Part shown: positions 11,598 to 22,150 of the stretch, piece after piece
Numbering within the stretch: position 1 is the stretch's first letter
Layout: every line of letters starts with the position of its first letter
Assembly (NCBI RefSeq): GCF_010183535.1
Contig: NC_071329.1
Coordinates: 13,144,001-13,208,000 of the forward strand
Source of the DNA: Caenorhabditis remanei
Lineage: Eukaryota; Nematoda; Chromadorea; Rhabditida; Rhabditidae
DNA length: 64,000 nt
Direction of reading: 5' to 3'
Notes under the pieces: model-generated
Told to the model about the DNA's origin: nothing
What the model saw: the letters and a program-made list of their open reading frames with translations, nothing else
Database searches by the model: none
Made by a program: the position numbers and the translations under genes

Positions 11598-12562
11598 CTC
11601 ACTATCAGTGCGACCTTTGAAGAGAAGCTTGCAAAATAGCTCAATTTCTAATTTATTGTGCTGCTGAGTCAACGTTCGAAGAAACCCCCTCCATACTGCT
11701 GAAGAAGAAGAAAGAGGGATACGGCGCGGCCCCCATCATATTAGGAACGACTTATAGAGGGAAGGAAGACGGATGTCTACAATAAAGAAGGAAACCACAA
11801 TCTATCGATGCACAATCTCGTCTACTTCGAGAATTCTATGGAACTTTCCCACTAAATCCGCTTTCTATTGGTGCGACGGTGCGGGCCTCAACAGCCAATC
11901 AAATCCCTGTCTCCACAGAGTCAGGGATGCGACATCTTGCATCTTTCAGATCAAACACGTTCATTATTTTCTCACAGAGACGGGAACATTAATTGTTCCC
12001 ATTGTTGTTGATCTGAAGTGACCTCGCCTGTCCACTACTCATTTCCCTTATGTAACGTTTCATTACTTTTTATGTTATTGTTTTCTTTTTTGGGAAGATG
12101 GAATAGAAGAACAGTATTTTAGTGAACTTCCATGAAGTCTATTGGCAGAATAAAACAGGATAATAAAATAACATTTTATGATGAATTTATGTTTTCAAAA
12201 TATTCATGGAAAATTAATTCATAGAAAAATTCCATTTAAAAAAACAAAGAACACAATTTTGATTACATAAACTTCGATGAAATATACAGAAAAAGAACTT
12301 ACGGAAAATAGATTTACAGAAAAAAGCTAAACATGCAATACGTGAAAATGAAAATGTTTAGTTGAAGCTCGAAGTACATACATTATAAGTTATAATTTAT
12401 AATATGAAAAATCTGAATTGACCTTTCGCCTTAAAATGAATTGGGTAGAAACAGTATGAACTGAAAGAGAATAATGAACTCAGAAAAATAAAGCAATTTC
12501 GATTATATCAATTTGACGAAACATACAGAAAAAAAGCATACAGAAGAGATTTACAGAAAATG
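11598..12562. other. Inserted block, left part, no gene recognised
   Basis: This lies between repeat copy 1 and the F-box gene. At 11690-12010 there is a GC-richer stretch unlike its neighbours (for example GGCGCGGCCCCC) with an open frame at 11773-12021 that has no recognisable domain and no splice partners. It may be a promoter or coding fragment carried in with the block. The remainder is AT-rich and contains an F-box 3'-end relic (12255-12378). Confidence 0.5.
12255..12378 (-). pseudogene. Relic of an F-box gene 3' end (direct repeat)
   Basis: About 124 bp resembles 12493-12613, which covers the end of the intact F-box gene. On the minus strand it still reads VLRASTKHFHFHVLHV then stop, compared with VLRASIRFFHFHVLHD in the intact gene. 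It points to a former tandem F-box paralogue, now reduced to its tail, or to a partial local duplication. Confidence 0.7.
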
Positions 12563-12613
12563 CTAATCATGCAATACGTGAAAATGAAAAAATCTAATTG
12601 AAGCTCGAAGTAC
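12493..12613. repeat. Second copy of the F-box 3'-end direct repeat
   Basis: Matches 12255-12378, sharing for example CATGCAATACGTGAAAATGA and TTGAAGCTCGAAGTAC. It includes the last codons and stop (12563-12565) of the F-box gene and its 3' untranslated sequence. Confidence 0.75.
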
Positions 12614-13769
12614 TGCACGCAATCCATCGCTTTGCCGCACCAGAACTCCAGTTCTTTCCATTGTTGTTTCATTCAATTCTGCGAGTAGATATTCACAATA
12701 ATCGCGTACTCTGCAAAACAATATGTAAAAAACAGAATCCACGATTGGATTTTAAAGTTTCAGAACCAAATTTACACAAACTCTGACTTACGGCAATTTA
12801 TACTCAAGTTGGTCTACTTCTGGGTTCCATGGTTCCAATTCAAAGTGATCCACAACTGCGACATTATTGAGACGTGCAATGCCTAATTGAATAAATGTTT
12901 GTAGTTTTGTATTGTTTCCATTCAACCAAACGTTCACAAAATTTATTAAATCGTGTTCCATGAGTCCGGTATCGTAAACTACCAAATTTTCAAAATTCCA
13001 TCGAAGCAGTTTTGAACCATTGAGCCAGGGGGCTGAGCAAAAAAATAAGTTATTCAGATTATTAAGTCTGTTTGAATTTTTCAATGGGTTGTTTGCTCTC
13101 ATGGTTTTAGAGAAAAGTACTCGAGTTACTTGAAATCTTTCCAAGAATTCATCAACCACGTTTGAATTTACAGATGTGTCAAACAGAGCAACATCTCTAA
13201 CCGTATTCGTATACGGAAGTTCATCCATATAATCCAAAAACAATTTGAATTGCATTTCTGGTTCAACTCGGAATACTTCACACATATGGGAATGAAGTGC
13301 AGTTGCAAATCTTTTCCGAGATGCTTGATTCTCTGTATGACACCATAATAATGCAGTCGAGTCAGGCTCGAAAATGATTCTGAAAATACACTTATGAGAC
13401 CTGATAATATACAAGATTAGTACAATAATAAAACACTGTAAAGTTATTATATGAAATAACTCACTTGCAAGGAAAATCAATATCTTTCGATTTCAACCAA
13501 CTCCGTTCTTCTCGCACTCTGCCCCCAATTTGACTTTTCCAAGTCCAAGTTAGCATAGTTGTATCGTTTCTTTTGAGATCTTCAACTAACGCATAACTCA
13601 TTTTTCCGGGTTCTTCCAAACCGAACACTGAGTAAGTTGGAGTGTGATGCATTTGTGAAACGAGATTCCGACATCTCAATGAACAAAAAGATAGGAAAAG
13701 TAACTCTGTGGGTTCCATAAACTTCTGAATACAATCTTGCACTAGCCATGGAAAACGGAGAAATTTCAT
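12563..13769 (-). CDS. F-box protein with nematode FBA_2-like domain, 346 aa
   Basis: Exons 13465-13769, 12792-13379 and 12563-12710 join in phase. The N-terminus carries an F-box (FPWLVQDCIQKFMEPTELL, then FLSFCSLRCRNLV), which would bind the SKP1-like adaptor of an SCF ubiquitin ligase. The rest has the layout of the nematode F-box-associated type-2 family: a region around HMCEVFRVEPEMQFKLF, leucine/asparagine-rich repeats ending in WLNGNNTKLQTF, and a C-terminal QSDGLRAVLRASIRFFHFHV. Such proteins are thought to recognise degradation substrates and evolve quickly. A TTTTCCAG acceptor lies just before the ATG, suggesting trans-splicing. The gene sits in a 2.8 kb block flanked by ~650 bp direct repeats, so it appears inserted. 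The frame is intact, so it is probably functional. Family assignment is from sequence layout, not a database search. Confidence 0.8.
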
Positions 13770-14387
13770 TCTTCTGGAAAATGAAATAGTCGAGAAGGGT
13801 TCGAAATCAATCAACGAAATAAAAACAAAAATCAATAAAACAAATGAGTGTTCAAGTGAGGACGCAGAGTTGTCCAACACGAGAAGAAGAGGTTCCATGG
13901 GAAAGTACAAATTTTTAGGAAATATTAAATTCAAAAAGTACAACATGCTCCCTCAATGTTAAACTAATTTGATAAAAGTTGTTTAAATCAAAAATTGAAC
14001 AGAAAATAAGAAAAAACTCAGGCAACTCGATGCTTGTCTAATTAGACAACCAAAGTCTAATTAGACACAATAGAAATCTAAATACAATCTAGTTAGATTT
14101 CCTTGTTTTTAAAGTCTAATTAGACAGGCAAGTCTATTTAGATTGTATGTTAGTTGGATTAGACGAAATCGAAGACTAATTAGACTGTGCGTCAATCTAA
14201 CTGGGCCGCGTTAGTCTCTAAATTTACTTGAATTAGATTAATATCGAGTTGCCTGAGAAGGAATATACAGAAATCGATAGAACAACTGAGTACTCATAAG
14301 AAGACCCACAACTGTGTGCAGTGGGTCAGTTATGTGCAGTGGTTTTTCTATCAGTTCAGATTCTTTTATATCAGTTCAGAATTCTTC
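13770..14387. other. Inserted block, right part (F-box upstream region)
   Basis: This holds the likely promoter of the F-box gene and an inverted-repeat element (14017-14257). At 14300-14387 there are short repeated phrases (ATCAGTTCAGA twice, GTGCAGTGG twice) directly at the junction with repeat copy 2. No gene is seen. Confidence 0.5.
14017..14257. mobile_element. MITE with repeated CTAATTAGAC motifs, 241 bp
   Basis: The terminal inverted repeats are exact over 15 bp: CTCAGGCAACTCGAT at 14017-14031 and ATCGAGTTGCCTGAG at 14243-14257. The interior repeats the palindrome-containing motif GTCTAATTAGAC and degenerate forms (AATCTAGTTAGATT, AGACTAATTAGACT) at least six times. It has no coding capacity. 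It is different from the Tc1-like family elsewhere in the window. Confidence 0.8.
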
Positions 14388-15031
14388 ATTCTCATTAATT
14401 TCAGAAAAGAATCAAAAGTGACACTGTTCCCAACTGCTTCCCTATTCTCTCTATTTCTTCTATTGGTATCATTCTTTGGAAGTGTCCCAACTAGAACTTT
14501 GATCCATTTGACAGTTATTTTCTTCACTTGTAAGTTTCAGAATTTGAAATTTGAAATCTCCAATTGATTCCAATAATTTCAGCTATGATCTCCTATTTTC
14601 TATATGGTTATCGACATAGCAAACATCGAAAAACAGCGTGTTTAGTGATTGAGAATAGATATTCCGACACCGCAGATGACCAATATTGCCCAATTGTTGG
14701 ACTCGACACGAGTTCAAGTTCTGAGGATTGATTCGCAACGGTGCTATTTCAGATCTGTGATAATTATTTGTATGTAAATTTGATTCATTCATGTGTAACA
14801 AAAAGTCTAATAAAAAAGTTTATTGAATGTCAGCTAAGTTTGGCGGCGATATCTTTGAGCTTTTTTGAGGATCTATCCTTTACGAAGAGCTTTTGGAGTT
14901 GGTTTGTACATGACGAATGTGCAGACCATGTTCTCATCGACCTGAATAAGAAATTCGTGTATTTTATAGCTTCGTTATCAGATTATACCTTCATAGTAGC
15001 AGCAGAGTTATCAAATTGTCCACAGTAATGA
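14388..15031. repeat. Long direct repeat, copy 2 (transporter end + PP1 end)
   Basis: This ~644 bp is nearly identical to 10947-11597 and in the same orientation. It begins at ATTCTCATTAATTTCAG and ends at CCACAGTAATGA, after which the sequence continues into the intact PP1 gene. It lies immediately to the right of the inserted block. Confidence 0.9.
14405..14731 (+). pseudogene. Duplicate of the last two transporter exons
   Basis: The two final exons of the amino-acid transporter are copied with splice sites and reading frame preserved (KESKVTLFPTASLFSLFLLL to TSSSSED and stop). All upstream exons are absent. It has no promoter or start of its own and is best read as a non-functional fragment produced with the long direct repeat. 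Confidence 0.85.
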
Positions 15032-15884
15032 GGAGCCGAGAAGATAGTAACCATCTTCTTGGAAGCAAAGAACTCATAACCATCCTGAACAACTTGATGA
15101 GCACGTGCAACTAGATCTAAATCAAGTTTCATGCACAAATCAGTGACAACATCTTGTCCAAAGACATAGGATACTCCACGTGTATTCGCTTGCCATCCTT
15201 TAACCCATTGATCAGGATCAGCCCAAAGCAAATCAATTCCAATCGATGGATTTGGTGGATCTTGTGGACGTGGAAGTTGACGAAGTTGATCAAGAGATTG
15301 AAGATGTGGAGAAAGACCGCCGTGCATACAGAGAATACGAGAACCAATGAGACCACATAGAGGCATCCAATTGAATGTATCCTGGAATTGGGACCAGAGA
15401 CGCGTCGATTTGTAGCGACGATTGCATTCTTCATAGAATCCATAAACACGATTTATTGCTGGACACTCGTGATTTCCACGGAGCATGAAGAAGTTTTCCG
15501 GGTATCTGAAATTGAAAAAAAACGGTTTTCTTGAGAATTCTCTATAAATTACTTGATTTTGAAAGAGAACATGAGACAAATTGTCTCAATATTCTGACGT
15601 CCACGGTCTACATAGTCTCCGAGAAACAAGAAATTCACATCTGGTGGGAATCCATTCTTATCGAAAATACGAAGAAGATCCGAGTATTGTCCATGAATAT
15701 CTCCACATACGATGATGGGCGGTTCCACTTCGAGAAGTGACGCTTGAGAAGCGAATACCGATTTGGCAATGGCACAACATGTTTGAAGTTCTTGTTCGTT
15801 GACAGAAGTTGTCAATCGTCCACCAGACATTCCGACGTTGAGCAGACGGCTCATCAAGTTATCGACATCCATTGTCGCTGTCAT
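14873..15884 (-). CDS. PP1-type serine/threonine phosphatase, 305 aa
   Basis: A metal-dependent protein serine/threonine phosphatase of the PPP family. Exons 15553-15884, 14989-15505 and 14873-14941 join in phase. All catalytic signatures are present: [25 protein letters not shown] and [13 protein letters not shown], so the two-metal active site should be intact. It differs from canonical PP1 at otherwise constant places ([11 protein letters not shown] rather than [16 protein letters not shown] rather than SAPNYCGEFDN) and lacks the usual C-terminal tail, ending PTPKALRKG. It therefore belongs to the divergent nematode-specific PP1 group, many of which act in the male germ line; that role is not shown here. 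It converges on the transporter and is divergent from the methyltransferase at 16439. Its 3' end lies in the duplicated segment. Confidence 0.9.
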
Positions 15885-16438
15885 TTTTGTTCCTTCTTTC
15901 TACAATTTTCAGAGATTTCAGAAACCTCCAAGTCAAAAGACTCTTACCTTTGGAAGGCCTCTTAGCTGACGATGATCCGAAGACGGTCGTAAATAGAACA
16001 ATAACTCCTCCCACTGAATTTCCAATCAGATTAATTTTTAATTGACCCTATCACTCGGTTACTGTATTTCCAGATAATGTCACGTTTCGAAAAATGTCAC
16101 AATTTCTGAAATGTACATAAAAATAACTGATATTTATCAAACCGAATGTTTTTGTACTTTCTCTCTAAAAATGATATTTCCTGAACTAATTAAATATATC
16201 TCCAGTTTATATTAGATACAATATGCAAGTTTCGCGTTTCGCCAAATAAATTTTGATGAAAACTGAATTTGAACTTCCGCGTAAATTATAAGCAATCGCG
16301 CTCTACGGAAGAATTTGAAAATAAAAATTCCGCGATTTCAGAGGCTTTTTCGAAACAGAATTTTTAATCCACTTTCTTACTCAAAAACCTTTATTTCATC
16401 ATATTTTTATCCTAATTACTTAAAATATTGTTTTTAGA
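15885..16438. promoter_or_regulatory. Divergent intergenic region, PP1 / methyltransferase
   Basis: About 550 bp separates the PP1 start (-) from the methyltransferase start (+). A GC-richer patch CAATCGCGCTCTACGGAAG lies at about 16295. A TTTTTAG acceptor ends at 16437, just before the methyltransferase ATG, which suits SL1 trans-splicing. Nothing else is recognised. Confidence 0.4.
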
Positions 16439-17857
16439 ATGTCTGGTTATCGAAGAGGCGGTTTTCGAGGCCGAAAGCGCTTTTATAAAGACACTTTCGC
16501 GCCGGGAGGTTCAAAAACCGATCCTCTGAACCTTGCGATTGAATTGCTCGATAATCCGGAGGAAGAGAAAAGACGTTTGGGTCTTTTGGATCCGGAGCCT
16601 GCAACAGTTCCTCAGCCAAAACGTCGAAAAACCAAAAAGAAGGAGAAAAAACAGGAAAAAGCAGAGGAAGAGGAGACAGATTCCCCTAAAAAATCTCCTG
16701 TGAAGGTAAGTTTTGTCCCATTTAATTCAATTCATTTTATTCAGTATATCCATTTTATCTCCCCTTACTATTTCGTTTTAAGAAATTTCAGAAAAATCGA
16801 CATGGTTCGCCAAAGAAAGAGCCTCGACGTGAGCATCAGCCTACCAAAGAAGAGAAGGAAGCCTCGGAATTCCGTAAGAACAAAAATGAATATTTCAACC
16901 GCAAATATCGTTATGGAAACTTCGATAGATATTATGGAATCCGCTTGAATCCTGGAGAAACTGACAAACGTCTATCTGCTTTCGATAAGGCTTGGTTCGA
17001 ACATAAGTCAATTCTGGATATTGGTATGTTGATTTTTGTTATTTATTCTTCGAAACAATAGTAGTTTTTTTTAGGATGCAATGTTGGATTTCTCACATTA
17101 TCCATTGCAAAGGATTTTTCGCCCCGACGAATTCTTGGTATTGATATCGACGAACATCTTATTGGCGTGGCACGGAAGAACATTCGGCATTATTGCGATC
17201 ATGAGACGGCTGTTGCTGGGAAGTTTCCGGTGTCATTCGGTGTTCAATTCGGAACGATTTCTCAACGAACTGAAGAACCGCGACCATTCTCAACTAAGTT
17301 TCCTGACAATGTTTGGTTCAAAAAGGAGAACTACGTGTTGGAAAGCGACGAGATGCTTGACATGATTCAACCAGAGTTTGATGTGATTCTCGCCCTTTCT
17401 ATTACAAAATGGATTCACTTGAATTGGGGAGACAATGGACTGATGAGATTCTTCAAGCGAGCTTATGCGCAGCTTCATCCCGGTAAGATATATGTTTCTT
17501 CTTTCTCTGTTTGTTTCAAATGACAGATCGTGTCAATTCAAAACAAACATTTGAGTCCAGCACTTAGGAACATTAATTATATATTCTTTTTCAGGTGGTC
17601 GCTTCATCATCGAACCACAAGCATTTGAAACGTATCGGAAGCGTGCCAAAATGAACGAGGAACTCAAAGCAAACTACTCCAAGATTGAGTTCAAACCCGA
17701 GGATTTCGAAATGTGGCTAATCGAGACTGTTGGCTACGAATCTGTCGAGAAACTTGGTGTGGCAACTGCCAAGTCGAAAGGATTTGAGAGACCAATCGAC
17801 GTGTATCTGAAACCGGTGCGACCAAAAACCGGCGCGATCCCATTGGGTTATATTTGA
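16439..17857 (+). CDS. MEPCE/Bin3-type RNA 5'-methylphosphate capping methyltransferase, 389 aa
   Basis: An S-adenosylmethionine-dependent methyltransferase of the Bin3/MEPCE family, which methylates the gamma-phosphate of small nuclear RNAs such as 7SK or U6. Exons 16439-16705, 16792-17023, 17075-17482 and 17595-17857 join in phase. Residues 1-130 are basic and low-complexity, beginning with an RG-rich [15 protein letters not shown] and containing [14 protein letters not shown]. The YGIRLNP region leads into the SAM-binding motif ([14 protein letters not shown]), the acidic GIDIDEHLI, and the family hallmark [39 protein letters not shown] follows, then a basic C-terminus. It is probably nuclear. 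A poly(A) signal AATAAA lies at about 17958. Confidence 0.93.
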
Positions 17858-19211
17858 TCCACTCATCCTTACCCATTTTTATATATTTTATCAAATTTGA
17901 ATGTTTTATTTTTAACGGTGACTATTAATTGCGAGATAACTTTATGATCTGATTGTGAATAAAACCACATTTTTACAATAGACACCTTTTCCATTTGTTC
18001 CTCGGAGTTATTGAGTTTAACTGTCTCAAAAGTCGTGATTGAATATCTTAGCAGGTCTCAGGTAGACGAACAGTTTGAATTATTTACCTTCCTTTCTGCT
18101 CATTCTCTTTGCTCACCACAACAACTGGAACATTCTCGAAGCGCCCACCCTCACACCTTTTTTCTCTGCGTTTACTGCCCTCATTTTCTGTTCGATTTCT
18201 CTCTGCATCTCTATCTCACAATGTCTCGTGTAATCTCTCGTTGCATTCAGCTGTCCGAAAGGCGGTCGTTTCTTTCGCACACACCAACATTTCTGCTGTT
18301 GTTTTCAGTGTTACTTTTTAGTTTTTGATGTGTTATTGTTTTTAGAAGGCTAAAAATGGATAAGGAAAGCCTTGTGATTTCTGAAAAGATATATTTTTTA
18401 ATTTTATAAGATAAATTGTGCCTGTCGTGCATCTTAGGTGTTTTTAAATACTCTTCCGAGAAAAAGCATAGAGTGAAATTTTGAGGTAAAGCGGATTATC
18501 GACTTTTTCCGCCCTGAACGTCAGGAAAAAGAGAAATTCATATGAGTTTCTTTCACATTCCGAAGTTTTTATGATACTTTGAAATGAGGGAGACACACTT
18601 TCTCTTTTTCATAGGTTTACACTTCGTTCTCTTCCTGAAAGCATTTCCTGAAAAACCTTAAAATTCTGATTCAAAACAATTCGTTTCCGATTTAATCTCT
18701 TGAATAAAAACTTTACGACTCTGATATTTCAATCACTTAGTCATATGCTTTATGTCTAGAATCGAATTCACGCGTGGTTTCATTAGTTATTGACATTAAA
18801 ATATGAAAATTGATTTTCTTTCGCATTCAGCTCCTTTCATTGGTGTGCAGTGTAGCGGGTCCAAAAAATGTTTTTTTTAATAGTTGCTTTCTAAAGATAA
18901 TAGAGAAGAAAAACTTTGTATTTTCTGAAACTGTCTTTAGTTTTGTATACATTATTATGCGTTCTGATGACTTTTTCTTATCATTGTTTATATTCGGACG
19001 TCTCTGCCATCTTTTTTTGAATTTTCCTTTCTTCAAAACTTTTCTTTTTTACTTTTTGCCATCTATAACTGATAACATTGACATACATCTATTCCTATAA
19101 AAAGTGAATCATTTTTCAAAAAGTTTGGTAATTTTATTTGATTTTCAGGTTTTCTTCTCGTCTACTCGACCCAAATAATTTATTTCTTCTTTACCAATAG
19201 CAAAATACAAA
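17858..19211. other. Intergenic, no gene recognised
   Basis: It contains the methyltransferase 3' end and the upstream region of the MLF gene. A pyrimidine-rich patch at 18070-18330 has open frames in two registers but no coherent protein. A good acceptor (TTTGATTTTCAG) ends at 19149, so a 5' untranslated exon or SL1 site for the MLF gene is likely near there. Confidence 0.5.
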
Positions 19212-20841
19212 ATGTTCAACGGCGATGATGACTTTCCAATGGGCGCGATGAACAGTTTTGGGTAAGTTGATTGTATTCTAACTGGATCAATATGAATGAT
19301 TTCAGACAAATGCATCAACAAATGATGAACGATATGAATATGATGACAGGAGGTATGCTTCGAAATATGGGAATGGGTGGATTCGGAATGATGGGAGGAC
19401 CATTTGGTAATCCATTCGGTGGAATTATGGGTGGAATGGGGCATCCATTTGGAGCAATTACCGATGGAAGTGGTCAACCTCCTAGCCGAAGACGTCAGGA
19501 ACTAGAAGCGAATCCTTTCGCACCATTCGGAGGATTATTGGGAGGAATGGTAAGTTGCTCTCTTAATTTCAAATATGTCAGAGATAATTTTGGGAAATTG
19601 AAGGGAATGATGATGCCACCACCAGGACAAGGATCCAATGTGTACATGAGCTCGAGTGTGATGACTATTGGACCAGATGGTAAACCACGTGTCGAACAAC
19701 AGACAGTCAGAAGACATGGAGATGTTACTGAAACGAAACGGTAAGGTGTCACTCTCTTCGTTCCGAATCATTATTCATTTGTTTGCAGACGCGTCGAGAA
19801 GAATGGAGAGTCATCGATGTCGATCGGGCATTCGATTGGCGATCGTTCGCACTACATCGACAAAAAACGGGATCGTGAAGGAAATGTTCGAAAACAACAG
19901 AGATTTGTGAATTTAGATGAGGGTAAGCCTTCCATCTTAGTTTTCAATTCCAATTATTCTCACTTTGAAGTTAGAAAGTTTCATCTTTTTCAAAAAATTC
20001 CGTGGGTGTGGTTCGTATTTTTCTTTGCCGTCTCCTCTTCAGATTATCTGGTCAATTGTCAGCCAGCTGTCTTCCCCTTAATATTTTTTCGAATCACCTT
20101 TTCAAAAATCAAAAATCTCGTTCTATTCTCAATCACTCCGAATTCTTGATTTCTGAATTCCGATTGCGTTTTATCGGGGACGAAAAATTATTGTTAAAAA
20201 ATCCATTAAAAAATTATCCAAGTTTTATCAATATTTTATAGCCAATGCCGAAGCATTCGATCGTGAATTCTCATCTCGGGTGCGACAAGGATACGGGGGA
20301 AGCTCGCGCAGCAATTTGAGAGAAATAGATGATGGAAACACTAGCAGAAGGTCACCAGGCACACGAAGAACAGAAGACCGAACAACGAGTCGTGGCGCCC
20401 CAATTGTCACTTTGCCTGAGGAGGAAGAAACATCTCAGTATGTATCATTCAACAAAAAAAATTGATTGACCTGATTCTTCTCGAAAAGTATTCGAGGAAT
20501 TCGCTTATCTTGATTGCGCTTTTCTGAAATTTGAACGCTTGACGTTTCAAGAATCATATCAATCAAACTTCTTCTCGAATTGATGTTGAGTTATGGTGAC
20601 CTATTTCTAATCGGTTAACAGATAGAAAGTATAGATTAGAGAAATTGATAAAATTGGTGTTATACTGTAGCATGTGTTTGCATCAGCCAATCAGATGAAT
20701 TTCGAATTATATTTGATTTTCAGTTCCCGCTCATCCACATCACACCGTATCGGAGGTCCATTGATTCGAGAGATAAGTGAAGAGGAAGCTGAACAGACTC
20801 CATCATCATCTATCCCAAAAAGACGTCGTGGACCCATCTAA
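19212..20841 (+). CDS. Myeloid leukemia factor (MLF) family protein, about 310 aa
   Basis: Exons 19212-19261, 19306-19740, 19789-19922, 20242-20437 and 20724-20841 join in phase. The N-terminal part is methionine/glycine-rich (GGFGMMGGPFGNPFGG). The centre has the MLF core: SSSVMTIGPDGKPRVEQQTV, then GESSMSIGHSIGDRSHYIDK and RFVNLDE leading to NAEAFDREFSSRV. The C-terminus is disordered and basic, ending IPKRRRGPI. MLF proteins are small adaptor/chaperone-associated proteins linked to protein quality control and transcription; no enzyme activity is expected. At 19550-19603 a strong donor-like GTAAGT starts a 54-nt in-frame stretch without a good acceptor, so I kept it as coding; if it is spliced out, the protein is 292 aa. 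Confidence 0.85.
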
Positions 20842-22150
20842 ATGAATGTTTCTTGATTGTAATTCCATTTCTATCTCACATTGAGATCACATTTCCATAG
20901 CCAATTTTTCTGTCACTATTCCTTCCATTTGCCTGTCCGATTTTTGCCCTCCACATACGACGCACTCTGAACATATATACACACATCAGGAAATCCGATT
21001 TCAAATGTCCCCACTATTCTTCTGTATTTTCAATACTCAATCTACCAACGATCATAATTTAGAATTTACCTTGTCCCTCTTGTGATTAGATGAAATCGTT
21101 GTGAACCGAATTGTTTTTGAGTTGGGTTTTCGTACTAGAATTTTCACAACAACCAAAGAAGTAAGGCGAGAATATTAAATTAGGCGCTCGCTATTTCTCA
21201 GTCACTCCGTTTTCTCCTTCTACTGCTCCATCAGCAGCTCCGCCGGACAGAGCAAGAGGAACATAACAAATAGCGATGAAAGTAGAGAGAAAAAAAGAAA
21301 AGCAGGGGAATGTTTATAGGAGAAAGAGTGAAGAGGACACTGTTTCTGTTGCCCTTTTTCTTCGCTCTTTTCTCCAATTCCGACCCACCATCCATCCTTC
21401 CTTTTCGATTCCTTCCAATACACAATGACCCGTCCGAAAAGTTGTCGCTGTTCTTCTCGAACTGTCTGCGTCTCTTCATTTTCTCTTATCTCTCATCGTC
21501 TTTTTCTTTTTCCTGTTCATCATCATCATTGAAAGAGAGGAAAGGGAGCGGCATCCAATACAAACCGGCTGTTTTTCTGTTTTTTGGCTTTTGTTACGTG
21601 GTGAAAAACTGATATGGATTTTTTCTCTTTTCTTCTAATGAGGTTTTCAAACAGAATCTGTTACTTTAATACTAAGAATCACCTGTTTTTTTAGTTGTTG
21701 AAGCACATCAATAAGCAATAAGCAAACACGTGTCAATGTTGTTGTGCAACATAAATATGAGGCTCAAATGTCATACAAATAAAAACAGTAGAGTGGTCTA
21801 TGGAGTGGTTAAACTGTTTGTAACTGGCTACCTGTCGCACCTTTCGCGCGTTTTTTCTCACTTCCTGTTCATGCGAACACGTGAGTTTCTTGTGACTAAA
21901 GAACTGCAAGCATCAGTTGAATATTCTATGAGTATTTTGCATTTCTTTTTTCAATATGCGATAACCTTGTAATTACGGGAAATGAGTAATAAGGTGAGTC
22001 GCGATCACAACCTCAAAAATATAATGATGAGTCACATCCAATTCCATCGCGCTGTAAATAGTTTCTCATTTAAATTGTTATGTTTCCGTTATTTTTCTGA
22101 CCTTCATAATATCCAAAAATACGCTTTCATAAATAAATATTTTCAGATTT
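20842..22150. other. Intergenic, probable cnt-1 promoter
   Basis: No gene chain was found. A moderately GC-richer stretch around 21190-21260 (CAGCAGCTCCGCCGGACAG) and CT-rich tracts at 21340-21540 look like promoter DNA. A TATTTTCAG acceptor at 22138-22146 precedes the cnt-1 ATG, so an upstream untranslated exon or trans-splice site is likely. Confidence 0.5.

Noticed and set aside
11773..12021. 82-codon frame in the inserted block as a separate gene
   Set aside because: No recognisable protein, no splice context and no conserved motif. Kept only as an unexplained segment.
18011..18328. Two overlapping frames between the methyltransferase and MLF genes
   Set aside because: Pyrimidine-rich DNA gives Ser/Phe/Leu strings in two registers; no coding signature.
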